A stretch of DNA of 64,000 bases from Drosophila miranda (Eukaryota > Arthropoda > Insecta > Diptera > Drosophilidae). Position numbers and translations under genes: made by a program. Below are positions 37,293-46,720 of the stretch, in pieces; the stretch's first letter is position 1, and every line of letters begins with the position of its first letter. The notes beneath the pieces were generated by a model, which saw nothing but the letters and a program-made list of their open reading frames with translations, was not told the origin of the DNA and did no database searches. The stretch spans positions 19,672,913 through 19,736,912 of the forward strand of contig NC_046677.1 of NCBI RefSeq assembly GCF_003369915.1, written 5' to 3'.

Positions 37293-38831
37293 CGTATGCG
37301 TTGTCCCCAACTGTATTTCAATACAATCTATGGCGAACAATTAGGCGCCGATTCGAATTTATTCCGTATTCGGGGGGCTGCAGACGTCTGGGAATAATAT
37401 TTTTATGGCCAATGGCGCGTATAAATCCCGGACAGCTGGCATGTAATTCAAAATGGCCAGAGGAACGTGCAATACATACTAAGTTCTGCCAGCTACGGGG
37501 TAACGACTGCTCTATAATTTATAGTTTCGCTTGATTTGAGTACATAAATTTCCTGCCAAACGCCTTAACTGTGCAACGCCTTTGGATGCGCTGATCAATA
37601 GCCGAAGATGCAGAATATTTCGTGAGTCGTCTGGGCCAATGCGCTTTTAATGTGTTTATTGACTTTGCAAGCGACAGGGAAGCGACGGGGAAATGGCCAG
37701 GCCAAAGCCAGGCTGAAACGGAGAGAGTCGAGAGATTAGGCCAATCAATCAAGTGCCATCTAGTTAATTAATCCTGATAGTGCCGAAGGTAAGAAGTGTG
37801 TGCGTGTGTGTGGCTCTGTCTTGAATCTCATTCTTAATATTTATAGCAGGAAAAATGTAAATAAATTCCATGGATTCCGTATATTCCATATATTCCAATA
37901 TATGCATTCAGAGTCCGAGTACATGTGTGCTTTGCACTCCCAGCCACACCAGTAACTGCACATTAAACATGAAATTTCACTTAGACTGGCATGCAACTAA
38001 TCTGCGTAGGAAGTGGGCGAGTGGGCAAAGTACATTTATATTTAATTCGAGTACAATATACTGCAGTGTAGCTGTTGCTGTTGCTGTTGCTGTTTCTGTA
38101 GCATTCGAGGCATTCGAAGGACGCAGCCAGTCCAAGAGTTTGTGCCTTAATGAAGAGTTGTTCAAGTCGGACAATAGCTCAAAAAATGCAATACTCGATT
38201 GCATATGTGTACACACTCGTAAATTAAAAATGCAATCGAAATTTAATTAAATTCCCTAATCCGGTGAGCGTAAGGAACACGTACGTACACACACACATAC
38301 ATGCATATTTATGCACAATCGCAGCCATGCGGCAAGAGGAAAGTTCAATTACAGCCAACTCAAATAAAGCCAAGTTAATTTGAAGCCCGGCTAGGTTGAA
38401 TAACTTGCTTGCAGTTTAATTAGGGAATAGTAATGGGAATATTTCGGGGACCAATATAGATAGAAGCTTCGATAACGAATGTATGAGTCGATTGGGTTAC
38501 TTTTGTTGTGACATAGTATGCGAAAATCAGGTATGTGAACGATTAAAAGATATGGTTCGTTGGGCTCTTCAGTCACGCTCTGTTAGTGCAATTTTTGTAT
38601 CGGTCTGGGTTTTCTGTCAAATTTAGAAGAGGAAACGTAGAAAAAAGGAAATTAAATAATTAAATTCAAAATTTTCGATCACCGACACATACAACCCTTC
38701 AGATAGTTCGACTCAAATGGGTAGCACTGACAAATCTGCCTTGTTCAACACTGGATAATACTTTGAAGCGTCATCGTTGCTTTCATTTTATGATTCGCTT
38801 CTATAAACTTTACACGTTTTTTCTGAAAACT

Positions 38832-41621
38832 ATGGACCACGACACCCAAAAAACTGTCAAAGAGTGGTGCGTTTGCGAGAAGTGTCCGAGAGCAGTGCTG
38901 CACATTCCGTTGGACAGCAACCTCCGCTGCCAATTGTGTGGACTGGAGCGGCGTCCTAAAACCGATCCCAGCTCCAGCGACGAAGAGGAGTACGCCGCCA
39001 ACCTACGGCAGAAGATGCTTCTAGAGCGACGACATGCCGAGGAGGCGCTCCAAAGTGGTGTCCGCGTCAAGGTGCCTAAGCGAGCCAAGAAGCCATGTTC
39101 AGTGCAGAGCTGCAAGAAGAATTGCCTCAAGTGCGGGGGAATGGCCAAGCCAAGAGCCGAGAAGGAGCCTTTAGCCGGGCACTTTCCAACTCCCAAAGAA
39201 GCCTTACCGAAGTGGCGTCTTGGGCTACAAACTTTAGATCGCGCAACTTCAGTTGCGCCACCATCATCGCCTTCATCTCTGAAGTCTTTGCAACCCGCAT
39301 TCGAGTCCATGTGGGAGCCTTTGCCCAGTGACGTCACAAACCAGGTGGACAAGTCTCATCGACACAGGGCATTGCTTGCAAAACGTTTGGTCATTCCCCT
39401 GAAGACACCCATCACGGATCCATCTGGCGGGGCAGTCTCCAAGCGAAACAAGAGCTTAGCGTCACTTTTGCACCCTGGCACCAGCCCCCCGCTGCCACCC
39501 CTCTCAAAAGTGGTGGCCTCCATTATGGCTGAACAGGGGGCAGAAAAGGGCCGTGAAAAAGGTGGCGGATTAGAACACGGTTCGATTGAGGCCGAAAACC
39601 AAATGGAAAGCCAGTTTTGCCCCTTTGACTCCTACGAGGGGCCGTCGGAGGATGCACTTGTCGTAGACAGTGCCCGCATCATGCTGCAGAGCCCCATGGC
39701 GCTGAACACGACCCCATTGCTCGTCTCTTCAGACTTGGAAGAGGGCGCTAAAGATGACTCTAAAGATATCAGCGGCAATTGCAAGCACGGCCCATCCAAC
39801 AACGGCCCATCCAACAACGGGCAGCCCATCGCCCCGAAAACATTCGAGTTTTTAGACTTTGAAGAGAAAGAAGTACAAGTAGGTAAGAAGAGCGATCCTT
39901 TGGTGGAGAAGATATTTACGAAGTGTTTTGTGGATCAAATAATAAAAGCCCTGAGCCTTTCCTGTCCTGAACCTAATGAAGATTGCGCTGCAGAGAACGA
40001 ACAACTGAAGTCCGAATCCGAGTCGGAGTCCAAAGGATCAGCTAGCCCACCTATCAAGGATGTATCTAATGAACGTGTAATTTCCTCAAATAAATCTCAG
40101 ACCGATGCAGAGTATTCAAAAGTCTTATCAAAAAAATTGAACAGCACCCATGGCTTGCATGAACCCGCCAATAGGGTGTGCAGGACAGCCGGTATGAAGC
40201 GGGAGGGCGCAAAGCCAATGGCTAGTGGGATGTCTCCGGTACGGAAATCAAAGTTAGGAGCAGAGTCCGCATCATCGGTGTGCGACAAATGCGGACATCA
40301 GCGAAACGATGGCGATGCTGCTATGCCAAATAAGAATTCCAGAGCAAAGAGTGTCAAGCAGATACCTATAAAAGAACCCAAGGAATTTGTAGGCCCCTAT
40401 CGTAGTACTAGCAAGAACGCAATGCCAGCCAAGAAAATCTGTCAAGTCTCTAAAGAGTTGTTCGGCAAAGAGCCATCTTACTCATTGAGAGTTCCAGACA
40501 AGACTGGTAAACTCTATAGAACTTTTCACTGTTGTCCAAGAACTAATTTAGCTAAGCAAAAATTGAAGCGGGAAGGCCTTAAGCCGACCTGCACCAAAGA
40601 GATGAAAAAATATAAGCCCGATTCTCTTGTTAGTAATAATTCGAGCACACCAATGAAATCCGAAGAAGACCTTGAAGGCTCTTCACAGACAGTACCAGAC
40701 CCAGTTTCTAAATCCGTATCAGACCAGAGGCTTCTCAGAAATATCTCATCAGAAGGCAGCAATCTTGAAGAAGAATTCCACAAAACACCCGATGCATACC
40801 TACCTATAGACGGAAGGACTATACAACCGCATATGTTGTCGCATAGCTGCATGGAGAGAGAAGTCTCAATCCATTGGCGACGAATCCACACCTTGGAAAC
40901 AGTTTCACATGTCTGTGGGGAGATGCTCAAGCCTAAGATGGCTTCACACAGATGCACTGTCATGGAAAATCTCAAGAAGACCACCTTGTCGGATCAACCT
41001 GCTACCAGTACGTCGATCTATGAGTTCCGCATGCCTGACATAGATTCCAATGCGTTCGAAAAGTCCGGAATGGCTAGCCCTCCTCGTAACATAAGCGAAA
41101 CCCACAGGCGAAATGAAGATGGGAACAAGAGTGGGCATGAGACACCTGTAGCTCACTCGCCAACACCAAGGCACATGGATCTCTTCTTAAGGAAAATGAT
41201 GCGGAGGCCCAGTCCGCCCATTTGTCCCGTTCCTTCAGTAAAATACATTAGACGAAAGATAAGAGCACAAGAGGGTCTGAGACAGTATGATGTTTCGGAA
41301 TTATCATTTATGCGAAATTCGGAGAGCCTGGTGCAACACAAGGAATCTGCAGGTGTGGTGCCTCATGATGAGAAACGAATGCCTCCATTTCAGTATGGAA
41401 ATATCCCATCGAAGGCCGATCATCTTGAGGTGAAGCTAGGGAGACGAATCCGGAGGGAGCATTCGCTGGAACGCAGATTCAATATGCTCGTAAAGTCCAA
41501 GTCCCAACCTCCAGAGACGAAGTCGGAGCAAGAAAAACGCAGAGAATATTTGCTGAAGGTGAAACTTGAAGAGATGACGACAAAGCCAATTCAGCTGCTG
41601 ACTCCGCATGAAGAAACATAA
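38832..41621 (+). CDS. Uncharacterised 929-aa single-exon protein with Cys pairs
   Basis: I do not recognise this protein. I start at the ATG at 38832 (M-D-H-D-T-Q-K) because its A-A-C-T-ATG-G context is better than the upstream ATG at 38790, which would add 14 residues. The N-terminus has a zinc-ribbon-like pattern, C-V-C-E-K-C then, after about 18 residues, C-Q-L-C-G-L. Further Cys groups are C-S-V-Q-S-C-K-K-N-C-L-K-C-G and, mid-protein, V-C-D-K-C-G-H. The rest is Ser/Lys/Glu-rich and probably disordered, with a small repeat H-G-P-S-N-N-G-P-S-N-N-G. Near residue 670-720 there are spaced His/Cys segments (PHMLSHSCMEREVS, METVSHVCGEMLKP-like, MASHRCTVMENLKK) that look like a degenerate repeat. 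The C-terminus is a basic helix (RRIRREHSLERRFNMLV). Function is unknown; metal binding is inference. Confidence 0.8.
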   Translation: MDHDTQKTVKEWCVCEKCPRAVLHIPLDSNLRCQLCGLERRPKTDPSSSDEEEYAANLRQKMLLERRHAEEALQSGVRVKVPKRAKKPCSVQSCKKNCLKCGGMAKPRAEKEPLAGHFPTPKEALPKWRLGLQTLDRATSVAPPSSPSSLKSLQPAFESMWEPLPSDVTNQVDKSHRHRALLAKRLVIPLKTPITDPSGGAVSKRNKSLASLLHPGTSPPLPPLSKVVASIMAEQGAEKGREKGGGLEHGSIEAENQMESQFCPFDSYEGPSEDALVVDSARIMLQSPMALNTTPLLVSSDLEEGAKDDSKDISGNCKHGPSNNGPSNNGQPIAPKTFEFLDFEEKEVQVGKKSDPLVEKIFTKCFVDQIIKALSLSCPEPNEDCAAENEQLKSESESESKGSASPPIKDVSNERVISSNKSQTDAEYSKVLSKKLNSTHGLHEPANRVCRTAGMKREGAKPMASGMSPVRKSKLGAESASSVCDKCGHQRNDGDAAMPNKNSRAKSVKQIPIKEPKEFVGPYRSTSKNAMPAKKICQVSKELFGKEPSYSLRVPDKTGKLYRTFHCCPRTNLAKQKLKREGLKPTCTKEMKKYKPDSLVSNNSSTPMKSEEDLEGSSQTVPDPVSKSVSDQRLLRNISSEGSNLEEEFHKTPDAYLPIDGRTIQPHMLSHSCMEREVSIHWRRIHTLETVSHVCGEMLKPKMASHRCTVMENLKKTTLSDQPATSTSIYEFRMPDIDSNAFEKSGMASPPRNISETHRRNEDGNKSGHETPVAHSPTPRHMDLFLRKMMRRPSPPICPVPSVKYIRRKIRAQEGLRQYDVSELSFMRNSESLVQHKESAGVVPHDEKRMPPFQYGNIPSKADHLEVKLGRRIRREHSLERRFNMLVKSKSQPPETKSEQEKRREYLLKVKLEEMTTKPIQLLTPHEET

Positions 41622-41890
41622 AAGCTGGGATCCACGTCGATTACTCCATAGATCTTGGGATCATTTTCTCATACAAATTAGTTGCCAGAAAAGTAGAATC
41701 TTCCAAATAAGTTTGTTGATTGAGGGACCACACAAAGAACTAGAGAGGCTTCTTCAAAGACGTTAATGTCTTCCTTAGGAGTTTTGTTTTTTGTCCCAGT
41801 TTAGTTTGGTTGTTCTATCGTTTCTATTTTCACAAAAGACTAACTTTGAATTGGACGATTTTTTAGTACAGATCTGCAAGCCATAGAAGA

Positions 41891-42189
41891 ATGCCATCAA
41901 CAGTATATCCCATTCGGGTGCGTTATCGCAATCCTGTGGCGGCTTTCATTAGCGGACTCGCGAGTTTGGCCTATTGGATGGTTTACTGGTTGGCCTATTT
42001 CATAATTTATGTGAGTATGAAGCAGAGACTGGGTCCGGTCAGAACATTGACACTCTGAAATCTATGTTGCAGCTTTCCGGATGTGCTATTATCTTGGGCC
42101 TGGTCTGGCCACGACACGCGTGGCGAGTGCTAAACTCTGTGCTGAAGCAGGAACGACACATGGAACGACAGTTCAAAGACGAATTATGA
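41891..42189 (+). CDS. Small two-exon gene for a 78-aa two-pass membrane peptide
   Basis: ATG at 41891 opens a 40-codon exon (to 42010). A 62-bp intron (42011-42072, GTGAGT...TTGCAG) splits the frame in phase 0, and a 38-codon exon ends with TGA at 42187-42189. The peptide has a basic N-terminus (MPSTVYPIRVRYRNP), a first hydrophobic segment (VAAFISGLASLAYWMVYWL), a second one joined across the intron (AYFIIY then LSGCAIILGLVW) and a charged C-terminus (LKQERHMERQFKDEL). The canonical intron, the hydrophobic design and an AATAAA at about 42208 support a real gene. It starts only 270 bp after the 929-aa gene and converges on Sec62. The last four residues K-D-E-L would be a soluble ER-retrieval signal if the C-terminus were lumenal; this may be chance. 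I do not know the family. Confidence 0.7.
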
Positions 42190-42938
42190 GTTGTATGTAT
42201 ATTTTTTAATAAAACTTTCGAGCAAGAACTACAAAACGCTCAAATACTCGTGTCTCTCACATCAGATCAGATCAGAATTGCCTAGCTTTATTTATATAAT
42301 AGTTAATTGCGTGTTACACTACTAATTTCATTTATGTAGATGTTAGTTCTGCTTTAATTACATTTAAAGTAAATATTTATGCACATCAATATGTACTTGT
42401 GTGTACTCGTTAATATTATTATCAATTGCAATTGTTGCTTGCACTCAACTAAATAAGGCCGCCTTGCCCGGTGCTCCTTTGTATACATTTACATAATTGT
42501 AAGTCAAAACAAAAATAATAATTGGCTAAAACAGTTTCGAAACTTGTGTACTGGCTGCCAGCTAATAACAGAAACTCGGCTACACAATACGCAGTATGTA
42601 CTCAACTGCAGCCAAAAACAAAAACAACATTCTTGTGTTGTGACTTCAAGTGACGATCAGAGAGAGAGACCCGGCTGATGCCGCATAATAAAATTGAGAC
42701 TATCAAATGGAAACTCACGATCAAAGACCAGGGGACTCGTGCCGTGGAGGTCAGATGCGATGTTTCGCTTTACTTGGAATATACTCGCAGACATGCACGC
42801 AAAGAGGGGCGTGCATGAGTATGGGTGTGTTGATGTGTGTATGTACTTGATGTATGATTCTTGTTCTGTCTTATCAATTAGCTAGATGTGATTTGGAGCA
42901 TTAACTATAAATCTACATATTAAGATTTAATTCCATTC
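42190..42938. other. Convergent 3' regions of the small gene and Sec62
   Basis: AATAAA for the plus-strand small gene lies at about 42208. TTTATT (AATAAA on the minus strand) at about 42289 is the likely Sec62 distal poly(A) signal. The two 3' ends are thus about 80 bp apart, tail to tail. A GATCAGATCAGATCAG tandem lies between them. The rest is the Sec62 3' UTR. Confidence 0.45.
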
Positions 42939-45900
42939 TTAGTTGCCAGCAACGTTTTGCACCTCACTCGAACTAATTATTTCGTAATCTTTGCTGGAGC
43001 TCTCCGAATCCGACTCCGAGTTGCGTGGTGTTCTGAAAGGGAAAACAGATACGATCAGTAAGTAGTTCAGCAGACAAAGGGTACGCTACTGAGAAAGGCC
43101 ACATTTTGAAAACTCTTATTGACAAGGATAAGTGTAAAAAGCTTAAATGATGCAAAAATAATAAAATTGGAGAACTTACTCAGCTTAGCGAAAGGGTAAT
43201 CTTGAGCATGGACCTCCCCACACCTAAATGACCACAAACCATGAACTCTGTTAGAGCTCCACCAAGGGAGCAAGGGGTACGACGATTCGATTTCAACAGC
43301 GGCATGAAATCAACTCTTTTTTACTTTACAAGTAAATATGAGGGAATGAAGTTAATGAATTAATCGATTTTAATAAATAATAAATAAGCAAATCCTGAGA
43401 ACCATCTACCATTACCATTGCCATTACCATTCAGGCTTCACTTATCTGAAATCACATGTATTTACAAATAGCATGCTCTAGAAAAAAAGACTACATGGAT
43501 AATGTAATGAACGCGATCTAAGCATATCAAACAAAAAAGATTAATGCAATTAATTGAAATTATACAGTAATATTTATTAAGGAACAAAAGTATACAGTTA
43601 TGAGCTAACTTTAATGCATGTAGTTTGCGCTATTTGTTTTATTATGAAGGAAACAAACACACACAAACCCGAAAACGTCATCACAATCATAAATAATAAA
43701 TTCGAGCAACACATCAAGATTCCTTGTCAATATAAAGCGGACCCCAGCTTACCCAGCTTTGGACTCCTCGGGCGGAGCCTGCGGCTCCTCGTCGTCTTCG
43801 TACTCGTCGGCCCCAACTTTGCGACGTTTGCGAACCTCCAGGTCAGCATCGTGCTCTTTGATAAGCTCAATTTTCTCCGGCTCTAAGGTGGAGACCTCCG
43901 CCTCATCGGCGTCCCCATCCGCATCCACAGCTGTATCCTCGGCGTCACTGTCCTTTTCCTTTTTCTTTGCCTTTGATTTAGATTTCTTGTCGGTCTTAGA
44001 GGATGAGTTGGCCGCATCGCTTCCATAATTGCTCTGTTTACAGTATATTAAATTTGAGTTTCGATTAAGTTTCTTTTGGCAAGGCACGTACCTCATAAAG
44101 GGGCCAGAAGGAGGCGAAGAAGCCCACATCCTCGGTCAAGTTGGGGAAGATCCAGAAATGCAATTTACCACCAGTCAAAGCCCAGACTATGGTGAACACG
44201 ATTAAGCGCACCACAGTCAGAGCCAGAATGAAAACAAGGAAGCCTGCCGCGGCTATGGAGAGATAGTAGACGCCCTTGCGCAGCAGTGGCGGCCAGAGGG
44301 GGAAAAGACAGATGCCCACTGCGCCCAGGAGGAGGATGAAGCCGAATATCCAATAGTGTAGTGGTATGGGATCGTAGATCCAAACATACGCCTCAGAACC
44401 GTCCACAAAGATTTGCTCCGGATGCATATCCAGGCGTATCTTACGCTTCTTCTTCTCCTTCTTATCTTTCTCAGTGGTCGCTGAGGGCCCATCGCCATTG
44501 CCGCTGTCAGCTTCCAGATCGGTGTCCTTCTTATCGTCCTTTGGTTTTTCCTTTTCCTTGATCTCTCCCTTTTTCTCAGCAGATTTGCCCCGTATCTCGT
44601 CCAGCGTAACGGGCACCTTTTTGGCGCGGTGGAAAAACTTATGCTCCAGCATAACGTCCATGAATTCCACGGCCTGCTCACGGGTTGTGAAGAGTGGATT
44701 GTTACCTTCGGTAAATTTAGATTTCAGCAGAGCATCCAGGGCCTTGCTCGAGGTGAAGTACTCGACAACGTGGCTTAAGAACTTGGTTTTCTTTGTCTTG
44801 ACATTCTTCTTCAGCCACTTGGCCACGTTCTTCTCGTCCTTCGATGGCTTCTCCACCTTCTGTTGTCCGGGCTCGGCATATTCCTAAAAAAAAGTTGATG
44901 TCAATGTATGTACACATGTAATTCACCAGCTCACTTTCCCATGCTACGATCGACGTAGCACAGGCAAATATAGGCCACGACACAAATTTAGTTCCCGTCA
45001 CACTCAAGCACTCTCATCTGCTCCAAGTGGTTCTGGCCTACAAATGAATGTTAACAGACCACAACCCCCGCCTTAATACCATGCCATCGTCGAAGATCTC
45101 CTGCTCCTCCTCCTCCTCCTCCTCCGCATCTCCAACAATTCGCTCATCCTCGCTCATTTCCACGGACACTATTATTTAACTCGCAAATAAAGTAACTTTA
45201 TCAAGCACTATAACCCGTCTCACAGCTAGAAAATGTTTTTCTTAGCTGTGACGTGTTGCAATCGCTGCGAGGGTCTAGAAAGTATTGAATCTTAGCAACG
45301 CTTAGTGTCTGGTCAAACGAGTCTCGATCACAACATCAACACAAACGCACACACATATACATGTGCCCATTGAAACTTTCCCCAACAACAACAACAGCTG
45401 ATAAGTGGGAGCACCTGACAAGTGTGGGTAATTCAGATAGAGATAGAGAGAGAGAGCGAGATCAGCTTACAAGTAAAGCTTACAAATTTACGGTTAGCAG
45501 AAGCGTTGCCACCGGGTGGATTACAAGCGCACAGCTGTTTATTTGCAGATCAGGAAAAAAAGAACGGAATTTCACCAAATATATTAAACTCCAATATTCT
45601 GTTCAGCAGGGGGTGCAGTGGTGCGGGGAAAGTTAATTATAGCCGGTTGCATGCGGGGGCCACACACTGACATCGAGGAAACATATGTGTGGCTGTGAGT
45701 GTATAGAATTTAACCCCTGCATATAAAGAACCACAGATTAGATGTGACATATGATCCCACATCCCACTGACCACGTAATTGTTTTAAATTAATGTTTACC
45801 CGTTTGCAAAATCAAAACAACAACCAAAAACAGCACGCCAATTGAACTGTGGCTACCACACACACACACATTGGCCAAGACGCAGATTGGTCTTGGCCAG

Positions 45901-45943
45901 CACTTACATCTTTGCGACGACGCGTACGTTTCTTCTCCGACAT
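42939..45943 (-). CDS. Sec62: Sec62 / translocation protein 1, ER post-translational translocation
   Basis: Membrane subunit of the SEC61-SEC62-SEC63 translocation machinery. Exons are 45908-45943 (M-S-E-K-K-R-T-R-R-R-K-D), 44092-44883, 43753-44033 and 42939-43032, together 400 aa. The N-terminal cytosolic domain reads KDEKNVAKWLKKNVKTKKTK and FMDVMLEHKFFHRAKKVP. A Lys/Glu linker follows, then the conserved MHPEQIFVDGSEAYVWIYDP, TM1 (about 188-209, HYWIFGFILLLGAVGICLF) and TM2 (about 219-246). The Sec62 signature LTEDVGFFASFWPLYE comes after the membrane pair. The tail is acidic/basic. If the last intron (43033-43752, GTAAGC...TTTCAG) is retained, translation stops at 43749-43751 after K-A-G. 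If spliced, the tail gains 30 residues with a SKDYEIISSSEV motif. An AATAAA at 43573-43578 (minus) serves the short form. Confidence 0.95.
43573..43578 (-). terminator. Sec62: Intronic poly(A) signal for the short Sec62 form
   Basis: AATAAA on the minus strand, about 170 bp past the in-intron stop at 43749-43751 and inside the last intron. Use of this site would produce the short Sec62 tail as a composite terminal exon. Confidence 0.5.
45080..45157 (-). CDS. Sec62: Alternative acidic first coding exon of Sec62
   Basis: A 26-codon open segment starts at ATG 45155-45157 (M-S-E-D-E-R-I-V-G-D-A), runs through seven consecutive GAG (Glu) codons and ends I-F-D-D-G-M at a GTATTA donor. It keeps phase 0 with Sec62 exon 2 (acceptor at 44883, E-Y-A-E-P-G). 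There is no usable acceptor upstream of it, so it can only be a first exon. The product would carry a strongly acidic N-terminus in place of the basic KKRTRRRKD. The donor is weak, so usage is uncertain. Confidence 0.45.
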
Positions 45944-46038
45944 GGTGGCTCAGGTAATTCCAATTACAGCTTTTAAATCAATTGTTTGTAGGAAATTATT
46001 AAATTTTGACACTATCTCTGCCACACATGCACGACAGC

Positions 46039-46110
46039 CAGTGTGACCGCGGGTTTATCGTTAAAATATACCGTCCGACCCTCAGAAATATACCAAAATA
46101 TACCGTAAAT
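46039..46110 (-). promoter_or_regulatory. Sec62: Sec62 core promoter: Motif 1 plus Motif 6 cluster
   Basis: On the minus strand, CGGTCACACTG at 46039-46049 fits Ohler Motif 1 (M1BP site, YGGTCACACTR). TTTGGTATATTT at 46086-46097 fits Motif 6 (KTYRGTATWTTT) exactly, with two more CGGTATATTT copies nearby. They lie about 100-160 bp upstream of the main Sec62 ATG. This is the usual promoter class of broadly expressed Drosophila genes. Confidence 0.75.
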
Positions 46111-46720
46111 ATAATGACGAATTCAAGTTCAATTTTACATATTCCTCGTTTTTGCTATTCCTTCGAATATTACTAGCTAGATAAAACATTTTGCCATGCC
46201 TACATAGTTTTATACGATTTATAAATCAATTTTTTTCTTAACTGGCTTATTCTAAATACTTAGTTCTGCCCACATAATTTTAGGCCATTGAATTTTCTAC
46301 AAGATTGGCTAGTTTTTAATCCTTGCTTTTATTTTATTTTGACTAAAACAAGGCTTAAACAAAATAGATCAACAAAAAAAACAGTCGCAATGTTGGTGGT
46401 ATTTGAAGACGTGATGCGAGTATATGCCGTTGTATACCCTATTTCGTAAATTTAATATGAAGATCCTGTTATCCGAATTGTTTTTAAAACGCAATTAATA
46501 AAGAAATTATCTCAAATTGATATGTTTTAGGCATATTCTCAATTCTATAATATCCATTTCCAGGGTATGCAAAATGTTGCAATCCGCACCATGTTGAGGG
46601 ACAGTGCTGCTCGTTCTCTGGGCACATGAGTCTAGCTCATGCAAATTAAATGTTGCCAGCAGCATACGACATTGTTGCGAAGAAAGAGGGAAAAAAGAGA
46701 GAAAATATTCCACCAAACGG
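46056..46720 (+). repeat. Dispersed repeat copy next to the Sec62 promoter
   Basis: Shares colinear blocks with 52.1-53.2 kb: AATATACCGT...GACCCTC.GAAATATAC...ATACCGTAAATATAA.GACGAATT, then CATATTCCTCGTTTTTG, AATATTACTAGCTA, TTTTCTACAAGAT..GCTA, TCAATTCTATAATATCC, CAGGGTATGCA.AATGTTGC and CGC.CCATGTTG.GG.ACAGTGCTGCT. The order of blocks is the same, so these are copies of one mobile or duplicated unit. No transposase is seen; it may be a non-autonomous element (MITE/Helitron type) of the group, which I cannot name. Confidence 0.65.

Larger units (their letters stand above)
29890..38780. other. Second gene-poor interval
   Basis: About 8.9 kb without a gene I can support. Simple repeats include CACCGCCATCGC-type units at about 30520-30590, a 13-base G run at about 32255-32267, (CA)n at 33496-33523, (CTGTG)n at about 33950-33975, GGAGTC/GTAGTC units at about 37228-37290 and TTGCTG units at about 38070-38094. 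The longest ORFs are low-complexity readings of such tracts. Confidence 0.45.

Noticed and set aside
44717..45007. Extension of Sec62 exon 2 upstream through the TTTTTTTTAG acceptor
   Set aside because: Reads through a consensus acceptor in a different frame. The spliced form matches the family N-terminus (R-R-K-D then E-Y-A-E-P-G).
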